NCBI GenBank assembly: GCA_903832735.1
Contig: CAILCO010000098.1
Location: forward strand, 1 to 53,105
DNA from: an uncultured Sterolibacterium sp.
GTDB taxonomy: Bacteria; Pseudomonadota; Gammaproteobacteria; Burkholderiales; Rhodocyclaceae
Length of the DNA stretch: 53,105 bases
Direction: 5' to 3'
The notes beneath the pieces are model-generated. The model had not been told where the DNA came from. It saw only the letters and a program-made list of their open reading frames with translations, and searched no databases. Of this stretch, positions 27,951 to 36,442 are shown one piece after another (position 1 is the first letter of the stretch; the number at the start of each line of letters is the position of its first letter). Made by a program: the position numbers and the translations under genes.

Positions 27951-29893
27951 GTTCCCTCCTGCACCGCGGCACCGCCCAGATAGGCCTCGATCACCTTGGG
28001 GTCGGACTGAACCTCGGCCGGCCTGCCTTCGGCGATCTTCTGCCCGAAATCAAGCACCGTGACGGTATCGGAGATGCCCATCACCACGTCCATGTGATGC
28101 TCGATCAGGATCACGGTGATGCCGTGATTCTTGATCTTATTGATGATCGCGATCAAGTCCTTGATGTCCGGCGCGGTGAGGCCCGCGGCCGGCTCGTCGA
28201 GGAGCAGCAGGCTGGGGCTCAAGCCCATGGCGCGGCCGATCTCCAGCAGCCGCTGCTTGCCGTAGGGCAGATTGCGCGCCTCCTCGTTGGCCAGTTCGGC
28301 CAGGCCGACGAAGGCCAGGATGGAGGCCGCGCGCAGCCGGGCCTCCTGCTCCTCGCGGCGGTAACCGGGCGTGCCCAGCATCACCTGGAGGATGTTGCTG
28401 CGGAACGTGTGGTGCAGGCCAACCAGGACATTCTCCAGCGCGGTCATCTCGCCGAACAGTTGCACGTTCTGGAAGGTCCGCGCGATGCCGCTGCCGGCGA
28501 TCGCGGCGGGGGTCTGGCCGGTGATCAGGGCGCCGTTGAACTCGATTTCCCCGGCGGTCGGTTTGTAGATGCCGGTGAGCACATTCATCATGGTGCTCTT
28601 GCCCGAGCCGTTGGGGCCGATCAGGCCATGCACCGAATTTTTCGCCACCTTCAGTTCGACCCGGTCCAGCGCCTTCAGGCCGCCGAACTGCATCAGCACA
28701 TTGCGCGCTTCGAGCAGGTTGCCGGAAACCGCGACGGCGTGCTCGGGCGGCGCCCAGACATGGCTTTCGCCCTCGCCCACGAGCACCTCCGGGCGCTTCA
28801 GCCACTGCGGCTTGAGCTGCATCACCAGGCCGTGGAGGAAACCCATGATGCCGTCGGGCAGGTAGTACACGACGAACAGGATCATCACCCCGAAGATGGT
28901 CAGACGGTAATCGGTCATGTCCGTGATCCGGTAGGCGAAGATCGCCATGGCCAGGGTCAGGGCGGCGGGAATCAGCACCTGCTGCTTGCTGCGCCGCGCG
29001 GTGGCCAGCGCATAGGCGCCGTAACCGACGGTGATCGCGGCGACGACGACGGCGATGATGCGGAACAGTTCGACGTCGGAGAGCAGATTCGGCAGCATCA
29101 CCACGATCACCGCGCCGATCAGAGAACCGCTGCGCGTCTTGCGCCCGCCGATGATCACCGCCAGCAGGAACTGCACCGTCAGCTCGAAGGAATAGGTGTT
29201 CGGCGAGATGTATTCCTCGGAATAGGTGAACAGGGCGCCGGCCAGACCGGCCAGCGCGGCGCTGATCACGAAGGCATAGACCTTGTAGCGGTAGACGGAA
29301 ACCGCCATGCAGTCCGAGGCCACCGGACTGTCGCGCAGCGCCTCGAAGGCGCGCCCGAGATGCGACTTCAGGATGCGATTGACCACCACCAGGGTGAGCA
29401 CCATCACTGCCATGACGAGGAAATAATAGTCGGTGGCCGTGAGCCGATAGCCGAAGAAGGCGGGCTTCCGGAGCGAGATGCCGAGCGGGCCGTTGGTGAG
29501 GAAATCCATCTCGTTGATGAAAATCTGGACGATGGTGCCGAAGGCCAGCGTGACCATCGCCAGATAAGGCCCGGTGACGCGCAGCGCCGGTAGCGCCAGG
29601 ATCACGCCGAAGATCGCGGTAACCGCGATGGCCATCGGCAAGGCCACCACGAACGGCGCGCCGAGCTTGAGTACCAGCACCCCCGCGGTATACGAGCCGA
29701 CGCCGAACAGGGCGGCGTGGCCCAGCGAAACCTCGCCGGTGTAGCCGACCACGATGTCCAGGCCGAGCAGCAGGATGGCGTAGATGCCGATCACCACCAT
29801 CAGGTGGATGTAGTAGGGATTGGGCCAGACGTAAGGCAGGCTGGCCAGGACGATCAAGGCCAGGAAGATAAATACTCTTTTCGTTGCGCTCAT
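27944..29893 (-). CDS. livM: fused LivM permease - LivG ATPase
   Basis: Protein of 649 residues joining a LivM membrane domain (about 1-385, with GYTGEVSLGHAALFGVGSYT and ALRDSPVASDCMAVSVYRYK) to a LivG ATPase (about 395-640). The ATPase has Walker A GPNGSGKS, signature-equivalent LPYGKQRLLEIGRAM and Walker B LLLLDEPAAGL. Two additional hydrophobic segments (about 285-345) extend the membrane domain before PDGIMGF. There is no stop or frame change at the junction, so the fusion is real. Such fusions are known in this transporter family. It starts two bases past livH. Confidence 0.92.
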
Positions 29894-29895
29894 GC

Positions 29896-30768
29896 TCAGA
29901 CCTTCTTGATCGCGGCGCGGCCGAACAGGCCAGCAGGCTTGATCGCCAGCACCAGGAGCAGCAGGACGAGTCCCGGTACGTCCTTGTAGCCGGTGGAAAT
30001 ATAAAAACCCGTAGTGGTCTCGGCGATCCCCAGGATCAGGCCGCCGACGATCACCCCCATGCCGCTGTTCAGGCCGCCGATGATCGCCACGGAGAAGGCC
30101 TTGAGGCCGAGCACCGTGCCCATGGTGGCGCCGGTCAGCGTCAGCGGCGCGACCAGGACGCCGGCGAAGGCGGCGGTGAGGGAACTCAGGGCATAGGAGA
30201 AGGTGATCACCATGCCGGTGTTGATGCCCATCAGACCGGCGGCGTCGCGGTCGTTGGAGGTCGCCACCACGGCCTTGCCGTAGATCGACTTGCGGCTGAA
30301 CAGTTCCACCGCGAGCATCATCACGATGGCGCCGATCACCACCAGGATTTCCATCGGCAGGACATTGACGCCGAGGAACTTGAGAGGCAGTTCGGACAGG
30401 GGCGAGGGAAATTTCAGATCGTCCTTGCCCCAGATGTTTTCCGCAGTGTTCTTGAAGATGATTCCCAAGGCGATGGTCGCCATGATCCAGCCGAACTCCG
30501 ATTTGGTCTTCATCGCCGGCGCCACGCCCAGGCGCTCGACGACGACGCCCTGGGCCAGGCCGAAGATCATCACCAGGGGAATCATCACCCAGTAGCCCAT
30601 GTGTCCGACCAGGGAAAGGCCGGTCAGGGCGCCCAGCATCAGGGCCTCGCCCTGGCCGAAGTTCAGCGTCTCGGAGGTGGCGAAAGTCAGTTGATAGCCG
30701 AAGGCGATGACCGCGTAGATCATGCCCAGGGCGATACCGCTCACCGTGAGTTGCAGCAGGATTTCCAT
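29896..30768 (-). CDS. livH: branched-chain amino acid-type ABC permease LivH
   Basis: Inner-membrane permease of 290 residues. MEILLQLTVSGIALGMIYAV and FGQGEALMLGALTG are the LivH N-terminal pattern, and GLKAFSVAIIGGLNSGMGVI is the conserved late motif. The ATG at 30768 has GGAG eight bases upstream; the frame open to 30837 reads as non-membrane sequence and is not used. It is separated from livK by 106 bases containing a hairpin. Confidence 0.93.
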   Translation of the reverse strand: MEILLQLTVSGIALGMIYAVIAFGYQLTFATSETLNFGQGEALMLGALTGLSLVGHMGYWVMIPLVMIFGLAQGVVVERLGVAPAMKTKSEFGWIMATIALGIIFKNTAENIWGKDDLKFPSPLSELPLKFLGVNVLPMEILVVIGAIVMMLAVELFSRKSIYGKAVVATSNDRDAAGLMGINTGMVITFSYALSSLTAAFAGVLVAPLTLTGATMGTVLGLKAFSVAIIGGLNSGMGVIVGGLILGIAETTTGFYISTGYKDVPGLVLLLLVLAIKPAGLFGRAAIKKV

Positions 30769-30814
30769 GGAAAAAGCTCCGGATATATCACTGTCACCGG
30801 AATGGGCGGCAGTC

Positions 30815-30866
30815 GAAACCGGGCCGGGCCCCCTCACCCTGGAGGAAGCTCGACCCGGCGGGTTTC
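30815..30866 (-). promoter_or_regulatory. intercistronic hairpin between livK and livH
   Basis: On the plus strand GAAACC (30815-30820) and GCCGGG (30823-30828) pair with CCCGGC (30854-30859) and GGTTTC (30861-30866), with small bulges and a 25-base loop. It lies just after the livK stop. A hairpin here commonly stabilises the upstream binding-protein mRNA or partly terminates transcription; there is no T tract, so a stability role is the better guess. Confidence 0.5.
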
Positions 30867-30874
30867 ACAAGAGC

Positions 30875-32041
30875 TTACTTGGCATGCACCACATGGCCGC
30901 CCTGGACCATGCCGAGCATGACGTCGGAGAGCTTGATCGCCTCGTGATCGTCATGGGTATAGGGATGATCGAAGGTCTTGACCACGCCTTCGTACTTGTC
31001 CTTGAGGTTCTCCAGCGCCTCGCGCACCTTCGGGCCGTCGGTGGTGCCGGCCTGCTTGATGGCGGCGGCCAGGATGTACATGGAATCATAACCCTGGGCT
31101 GCAGACACCGGCGAGGCGATGCGATCGACCTTGTAGGCCTTCTGGTAGGCGGCGATGAAGGCCTTGCGCTTGGGCGTATTGCCGTCCTGGATGAAGGTCT
31201 GGGGCATCACGGCGCCGTCGCCGTTCTTGCCGGCGTTGTCGATGAAGTTGGCCATGGACAGGGTCCAACTGCCAACCAATGGCACTTTCCAGCCGAGCTT
31301 CTCCATGCCGTTGGCGATCTGCGCCAGTTCGGGGCCGATGCCGTAGGTCATCACCACCTGGGCGCCCGCCTGCTTGGCCTTGAGTAGCTGCGCGGTCATG
31401 TCCACGTCCTTGATGTTGTACTTCTCGACGGCCACCGCCTTGAGGCCTTTCTTAGCCAGGGCCTTTTCCAGGTCCTCGCGGCCGAGCTGACCATAGTTGG
31501 TCGAGTCGGCGAGGATCGCGACCTTGGTGAATTTGCGCTGGGTCACCGCCACATCGACCATCATCGTCGTCTGCAGCGTGTCGTTGGCGGAAGTCCGGAA
31601 GACGTAGCTGTCGGGAAACTCCGGCGCCTTGAACTGCTGGGTGATGATGGTCGCGGTGGCGACGTTGTTCATCACCGGGATCTTCGCTTCCTGGTAGAAA
31701 CGCTGGGCGGCCAGCGAGACACCGGAGTTGATGAAGCCGATGCCGGCGACGACCTTCTCCTTGTTGATCAGTTCCTGGGTGACCTGGATGCCGCGGGTGT
31801 TGTCGGCCTGGTCGTCGCGCTCGATGAGCTGGATCTGGCGTCCGAGCACGCCGCCCTTGGCGTTGATTTCCTCTGCCGCGAGCTTGACGCCGTCGCGCAT
31901 CGAGACGCCCATCGGCGAAGAGCCGCCGGTGAACGGACCGGACAGGCCGATCTTGATCGGATCGGCGGCGAATGCGGAAACCGCCGCGCACGTGGCAAGT
32001 GCGACCATAGCGGCAATGATGGTTCTACTCCTGATCTTCAT
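30875..32041 (-). CDS. livK: periplasmic substrate-binding protein LivK-type
   Basis: Binding protein of 388 residues with a cleavable signal peptide ending VSAFA (about residue 25) and mature sequence DPIKIGLSGPFTGGSSPMG, characteristic of the leucine/amide-binding (Peripla_BP_6) family. It delivers substrate to LivH and the LivM-LivG fusion. A strong AGGAGG site precedes the ATG. It is the first gene of the liv operon, as expected for the most highly expressed component. The substrate is not predictable; many such proteins in aromatic-degrading betaproteobacteria bind carboxylates. Confidence 0.93.
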   Translation of the reverse strand: MKIRSRTIIAAMVALATCAAVSAFAADPIKIGLSGPFTGGSSPMGVSMRDGVKLAAEEINAKGGVLGRQIQLIERDDQADNTRGIQVTQELINKEKVVAGIGFINSGVSLAAQRFYQEAKIPVMNNVATATIITQQFKAPEFPDSYVFRTSANDTLQTTMMVDVAVTQRKFTKVAILADSTNYGQLGREDLEKALAKKGLKAVAVEKYNIKDVDMTAQLLKAKQAGAQVVMTYGIGPELAQIANGMEKLGWKVPLVGSWTLSMANFIDNAGKNGDGAVMPQTFIQDGNTPKRKAFIAAYQKAYKVDRIASPVSAAQGYDSMYILAAAIKQAGTTDGPKVREALENLKDKYEGVVKTFDHPYTHDDHEAIKLSDVMLGMVQGGHVVHAK

Positions 32042-32127
32042 GCTTCAAACCTCCTCGGTGGATGAATCAAATAAAGTCCGCTTGTTGTTCTTGGCTGCGA
32101 GCTTCGCGGTCATTGCTGCGGTCTTGC

Positions 32128-32174
32128 GCCGGACAGACATTTACACGTTGGGCTAGCGACGTCAACTGTCCGGC
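32128..32174. promoter_or_regulatory. inverted repeat upstream of livK
   Basis: GCCGGACAG (32128-32136) and CTGTCCGGC (32166-32174) form a perfect 9-bp inverted repeat with a 29-base spacer, about 90-130 bases upstream of livK. It may be an operator or a leader hairpin. The rest of 32042-32330 holds no gene. Confidence 0.4.
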
Positions 32175-32274
32175 AAGAGATACTGCTCATTACTCGTGGC
32201 TCCGATGAACTCCCGCATGATGAAATGGTTGGTCGTCGTAATGCCTCAAACCTACAGATCGACCCGCCCCTCCC

Positions 32275-32309
32275 ATCCTCCCCTCGCGGGGAGGCTACTA
32301 ACCGGCTCG
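32275..32309 (-). repeat. 35-base hairpin repeat downstream of mmsA (copy 1)
   Basis: On the minus strand it reads CGAGCCGGTTAGTAGCC followed by the hairpin CTCCCC-GCGA-GGGGAG. It begins 22 bases after the mmsA stop. Thirty of its 35 positions match the copy at 34865-34899. Hairpin arms CCTCCCC/GGGGAGG are perfect. No T tract follows, so terminator function is uncertain. Confidence 0.65.
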
Positions 32310-32330
32310 CTTGGCAAAGTATTCATTTCG

Positions 32331-33872
32331 TTAATGCGTCGGCATTATGAAGGAATTGCCGTCGACGATGTCGGTCGGCCAGCGCGCCGTGACGGTTTTC
32401 AGGCGGGTATAGAAGCGCACGCCTTCGGGGCCATGGACCGAATGATCGCCGAACAGCGAACGCTTCCAGCCGCCGAAACTGTGGAAAGCCATCGGCACCG
32501 GAATCGGCACGTTGATGCCGACCATGCCGACCTCGATGCGCCGGGCGAATTCGCGGGCAGCGTTGCCGCTGCGGGTGAAGATCGCCGTGCCGTTGCCATA
32601 TTCGTGGCCATTGATCAGGGCGATTGCCGCATCCAAGTCCGGCACCCGCACCACGCACAGCACCGGGCCGAAGATTTCCTCGCGGTAGATGCGCATGGCG
32701 GGCGTGACCCGGTCGAACAGGCAGCCGCCGAGGAAGAATCCCTGCTCGTGTCCGGCCAGCGTAAACTCGCGTCCATCGACCACCAGTTGCGCGCCTTCGG
32801 CGACGCCCAGAGCCACATAGGCGCGCACCTTGTCGAGATGCGCCCGGGTGACCAGCGGACCCATCTCGGTATCCGCCTGGTTCGGGCCGCCGGCGCCGAT
32901 CTTCAGGGTCCGGGCGCGGCTGGCCAGGCGTTCGACCAGGGGTTCGGCGATCCCGCCGACCGCCACCGCCACCGAAATGGCCATGCAGCGCTCGCCGGCC
33001 GAACCGTAGGCCGCGCCGACCAGGTTATCCACCGTCTGTTCGAGGTCGGCGTCGGGGAGCACCACCATGTGATTCTTGGCGCCGCCCAGGGCCTGCACGC
33101 GCTTGCCGTGGGCCGCCCCGGTGGCATAGATGTACTCGGCGATCGGCGTCGAACCGACGAAGCTCACCGCCGCTACACGAGTATCGGTGAGCAGGGTATC
33201 GACCGACTCCTTGTCGCCATTGACGACATTGAAAACCCCCGCCGGCAGCCCCGCCTCGTGGAGCAGTTCGGCCAGGCGCAGGCTGGTCGAAGGGTCGCGT
33301 TCCGAGGGTTTGAGCACGAAGGTGTTGCCGCAACTGATGGCCACCGGAAACATCCACATCGGCACCATCGCCGGGAAATTGAACGGCGTGATCCCGGCGC
33401 AGACGCCGAGCGGTTGGCGCATCGACCAGCTGTCGATGCCTGAGCCGATCTGCTCGGTGAATTCACCCTTGAGCAGTTGCGGAATGCCGCAGACGAATTC
33501 GACGACTTCCAGGCCGCGGATCAGCTCACCCTTGGCATCGGAGAACACCTTGCCGTGCTCGCGGCTGATCAGGGCGGCGATTTCGTCGGCGTGCCGCTCG
33601 ACCAGTTCCTTGAACTTGAACATGATCCGGGCGCGGCGCAACGGCGGCGTCCCGGCCCATTGCGGAAACGCCGCGGCGGCGGCGGCGATCGCCTGCTCCG
33701 TTACCGCACGGCTGGCCAGCGGCACGCGCGCCGCGACCGCCCCGGTCGCAGGCTCGAAGACCTCATTCCAGCGGCCGCCGTTCTCGCCTGGCGCGCCAGG
33801 AACCATCGTGCCGCCGATGAAATGGCCCAGGGCCTTCGGGGTGTCCGGCTTAGTCGCAATGCTCGATTTCAA
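32331..33872 (-). CDS. mmsA: methylmalonate-semialdehyde dehydrogenase (CoA-acylating)
   Basis: Aldehyde dehydrogenase-superfamily protein of 513 residues. MmsA hallmarks include [10 protein letters not shown] near the N-terminus, [36 protein letters not shown] and the catalytic cysteine in [11 protein letters not shown]. The general-base glutamate of ordinary aldehyde dehydrogenases is replaced (GGAKNH), as expected for CoA-acylating enzymes. It converts methylmalonate or malonate semialdehyde to propionyl- or acetyl-CoA in valine, beta-alanine or myo-inositol catabolism. It is divergent from an IclR regulator 110 bases away, which is the likely regulator. No other valine-pathway genes are adjacent. 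Confidence 0.92.
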   Translation of the reverse strand: MKSSIATKPDTPKALGHFIGGTMVPGAPGENGGRWNEVFEPATGAVAARVPLASRAVTEQAIAAAAAAFPQWAGTPPLRRARIMFKFKELVERHADEIAALISREHGKVFSDAKGELIRGLEVVEFVCGIPQLLKGEFTEQIGSGIDSWSMRQPLGVCAGITPFNFPAMVPMWMFPVAISCGNTFVLKPSERDPSTSLRLAELLHEAGLPAGVFNVVNGDKESVDTLLTDTRVAAVSFVGSTPIAEYIYATGAAHGKRVQALGGAKNHMVVLPDADLEQTVDNLVGAAYGSAGERCMAISVAVAVGGIAEPLVERLASRARTLKIGAGGPNQADTEMGPLVTRAHLDKVRAYVALGVAEGAQLVVDGREFTLAGHEQGFFLGGCLFDRVTPAMRIYREEIFGPVLCVVRVPDLDAAIALINGHEYGNGTAIFTRSGNAAREFARRIEVGMVGINVPIPVPMAFHSFGGWKRSLFGDHSVHGPEGVRFYTRLKTVTARWPTDIVDGNSFIMPTH

Positions 33873-33982
33873 GTGTCGATCGCTTTCCCTGCCTCGGGCA
33901 GATTCCCAGTCGCCAGGCCGGCGTGCAGAATCCTGAACGCCATGCTAATATTTGCACGAACAATACTGCCTCCGCCGAAGCG

Positions 33983-34801
33983 ATGTCAACTCCCCGCAGC
34001 GCCATCGACCAGACTCTGCCCAAAGGCACCGTTCCTTCGGTGCTCAAGGCCGTGCAGATTCTCGACCTGCTCGCAGGCAGCCGGGAGCCGATGACGCTGG
34101 CCGACCTAACTCAGCGCCTCACGCTGCCCAAGAGTAGTGTGCTCGCCTTGTGCACCACGCTCACCCGGACCGGGCTGGTCCACCGGGCGGGCAGCGGCGC
34201 CTATCACCTGGGCACGCATCTGGTCGACCTGGCCCACGCCTACCTCGCCAACATCGATCTGACCCGGGAGTTTGCCAGCATCTGGGACTCCCTCGCAATG
34301 CTGCCCGGCGAAGGCGTGGTGCTGGCGGTTCAGAACGGCCGGGACGTGGTCTATGTCGCCTGCCGCAACGGCAACCTGCCGCTGGGCGTCACCTACCGCA
34401 TCGGCATGCGCCTGCCGGCCAATTGCTCGGCCACCGGCAAGGCGCTGTTGTCCACGCTGCCCGACGAGCAGATCCGCGCCCTCTTCCGCGGCGCGCCGTT
34501 GCGCCGACTGACGCCCAGGAGCCACAAAACCTTGAAGGCGCTGCTGGCCGATCTCGCCGAGGCGCGGGCAAGAGGCTATGCGATCGACGACGAGGAAGTG
34601 CAGGAAGGCATGTGCTGCATCGGCGCGCCGGTGTTCGACTCGTCGGGCAGCCACGCCATCGCGGCGGTGGCGGTGAGCACCCTGAAGCGCCCCGACGACG
34701 CTCAGCGCGAGCATCCCGCGATCAGGGCCGTGCTGGAATTCTCCCGCGTCCTTTCGAAGCGCCTGGGCGCCAATGTACTGAATCTCGGCAAGCTGCCCTG
34801 A
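33983..34801 (+). CDS. IclR-family transcriptional regulator
   Basis: Regulator of 272 residues. The winged helix-turn-helix at about 20-80 (VLKAVQILDLLAG, TLADLTQRLTLPKSSVLALC) is followed by an IclR effector domain (about 95-265) with ANCSATGKALLSTL and GMCCIGAPVFDSSG. The ATG at 33983 is chosen. An in-frame GTG at 33923 would add 20 residues of poor quality and would lie within the promoter region shared with mmsA. Divergent arrangement suggests it controls mmsA and itself. Confidence 0.9.
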   Translation: MSTPRSAIDQTLPKGTVPSVLKAVQILDLLAGSREPMTLADLTQRLTLPKSSVLALCTTLTRTGLVHRAGSGAYHLGTHLVDLAHAYLANIDLTREFASIWDSLAMLPGEGVVLAVQNGRDVVYVACRNGNLPLGVTYRIGMRLPANCSATGKALLSTLPDEQIRALFRGAPLRRLTPRSHKTLKALLADLAEARARGYAIDDEEVQEGMCCIGAPVFDSSGSHAIAAVAVSTLKRPDDAQREHPAIRAVLEFSRVLSKRLGANVLNLGKLP

Positions 34802-34864
34802 GTCTGCCTTAGCGTGAAATACCTTGCCGCGTGCGCAGCGTCAGGTGGTCAGGTTCGAGCGGCG

Positions 34865-34899
34865 CGAACCGGTTAGCAGTCGCCCCGCGCGGGGAGGAT
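34865..34899 (+). repeat. 35-base hairpin repeat downstream of the IclR gene (copy 2)
   Basis: CGAACCGGTTAGCAGTC followed by the hairpin CCCC-GCGC-GGGG (34883-34894) and AGGAT. It matches the copy on the opposite strand downstream of mmsA at 30 of 35 positions, with the same length. It begins 64 bases after the IclR stop, in the gap between converging genes. The rest of 34802-35004 holds another small inverted repeat (CGGTC...GACCG near 34910) and no gene. Confidence 0.65.
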
Positions 34900-35004
34900 A
34901 ACAGATCGGTCAGCGCCGACCGGGGCAAGTTCACTGCCAGTCGCTGGTGATCAATTGCGGCGGGCCGGGTGGCCGGACAGTACGCTTAGCGCTTGTCATC
35001 GAAC

Positions 35005-36252
35005 CTAGTCGAAGCGCGGCTTGATGCCCTTGATGTCGTGGTAGGAGACGACGCCCATCAGGCGCTCCAGGCTGTCCGTGACCGGGATCGCGCGGAAGCT
35101 GTAGCGGGCGAACATATTGACGGCGTCCGACAGGGTTTCGTCGGGATTCAGGGTGATCACGTTTTCGCTCATGATGTCGGCCAGCGTGTGCTCTGGCTCT
35201 GCGGCGAGCAGTTCGCGCAGATCGACGACGCCTAGCAGGGTGTCGTCCGGATCCGTGACATAGACGTAGAGAATCACGTCCATGTCCCGCGCCAGATCGC
35301 GGAAGTTGATCATGACGTCCCGGGCCGGCATGGCGCGCGGCATCTTCATGAATTTCTGGGTGGCGAAGAGCAGGATGTTCTCGTCGTGCTGATCGATGAT
35401 CCGCTGCACCTGGGAAGAGCTTTCCTTGTCGATCAGCTTGAGAATTTCATCGGCCTCGGCGGTCGGCAGGATGGCCAGGATGTCTGCCGCCTGGGCCGGG
35501 CTCATGTCGTTGATCAGCAGCGCCGCGCGCTCCTTCTTCATCGCCGTGATCAATTCGCGCTGGACCCGCGGCTCGACCTCCTCCAGGGTGTCCGAAGCAT
35601 GTTCGGGCTCGAGTTCGTTGAACACCGCCATGCGCTGGTCGCCATCGAGCTCCTCCAGAATGTCCGCCAGATCGACCGGATGGATATCGCGGATGTTCTC
35701 CTTCAGGACGCTGAGCTTGACATGGCCCTTGAAGGTGCCCAGGTGTTCCGGCAGCGTCTGGACGTACATCCAGGAGACCGTCGCCTCTTCCGAATGCGCG
35801 GCCATCCAGTTGGCCAGTTTCTTCAGCCCCATGCGGCGGAGCAGGCGATGCCGGCTGAAGTCCACTTCGCTGACGTAGAGCTTGCCGCTCTGGAAGGCCA
35901 GCTTGACGTCATAGACGACTTCCACCTCGTGATCGTCCATGTCGAGGATCTTCTTGTCGAGGATGTGCGCGCGCAGCAGGATCGAGCCCTCGGCGGGGAT
36001 CCGTTCGTATTCGACGGGCGTATTCAGATCGAAGACGATTTCCGTATTCGAGATCAGGGTCAGCTTGTCCCAGGGCAGGAGCAGCGAAGGATAGCCGAAC
36101 GGCCGGCTGACGATGAAATGGGTGACCTCGGGCAGTTTCCCGGTTTCGACGATGACCAGATCGGTCAGGCGGCCGACGCGTTCGGATTTGAGATAGACCC
36201 GGCGGCCGATGATCTCGCTGAGAAAGAATTGATGCTCCAGTATCGCAGCCAT
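35005..36252 (-). CDS. PRC-barrel / MgtE-N / CBS-pair cytosolic protein
   Basis: Protein of 415 residues without membrane helices. Residues 5-140 contain PRC-barrel-like segments (IGRRVYLKSERVGRLTDLVI). Residues 180-290 are the MgtE N-terminal superhelical domain (HPVDLADILEELDGDQRMAV, PAQAADILAILPTAEADEIL). Residues 300-410 are a CBS pair (DPDDTLLGVVDLRELLAA, DSLERLMGVVSYHDIKG). In MgtE these two domains sense intracellular Mg2+ and gate the pore; here they are free-standing, without the MgtE channel. It is one base past the 57-residue membrane protein and in the same operon as the Nramp protein, so I infer that it regulates that transporter. Confidence 0.88.
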   Translation of the reverse strand: MAAILEHQFFLSEIIGRRVYLKSERVGRLTDLVIVETGKLPEVTHFIVSRPFGYPSLLLPWDKLTLISNTEIVFDLNTPVEYERIPAEGSILLRAHILDKKILDMDDHEVEVVYDVKLAFQSGKLYVSEVDFSRHRLLRRMGLKKLANWMAAHSEEATVSWMYVQTLPEHLGTFKGHVKLSVLKENIRDIHPVDLADILEELDGDQRMAVFNELEPEHASDTLEEVEPRVQRELITAMKKERAALLINDMSPAQAADILAILPTAEADEILKLIDKESSSQVQRIIDQHDENILLFATQKFMKMPRAMPARDVMINFRDLARDMDVILYVYVTDPDDTLLGVVDLRELLAAEPEHTLADIMSENVITLNPDETLSDAVNMFARYSFRAIPVTDSLERLMGVVSYHDIKGIKPRFD

Positions 36253-36253
36253 T

Positions 36254-36427
36254 TCAGTTCACGATCATGACGAATTTGTAGACGATCAGCCCGACCAGGA
36301 CCACCAGATAAATGCGCAGCGCCAACAGCGAGATTCTCACGCCGCGCGACATCTCGATATGCGGTTCGCTGTAGCGATGGTTGATTTCCCGGATCTTCCG
36401 GACCAGACGATAGAAGCTCGATACCAT
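36254..36427 (-). CDS. 57-residue single-pass membrane protein
   Basis: A small open frame between the Nramp and CBS genes. A basic cytoplasmic N-terminus (SSFYRLVRKIREINHRYSE) is followed by one strongly hydrophobic helix (about 33-53, ISLLALRIYLVVLVGLIVYK) reaching almost to the C-terminus. A clear GAGGAAAG ribosome binding site lies just upstream of the ATG. It starts 15 bases after the Nramp stop and ends one base before the CBS gene start. Third-position GC is high, like the neighbours. I do not recognise a family. Tight coupling on both sides argues that it is a real subunit or adaptor of the transporter. Confidence 0.82.
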   Translation of the reverse strand: MVSSFYRLVRKIREINHRYSEPHIEMSRGVRISLLALRIYLVVLVGLIVYKFVMIVN

Positions 36428-36442
36428 GTCGCTTTCCTCGGC

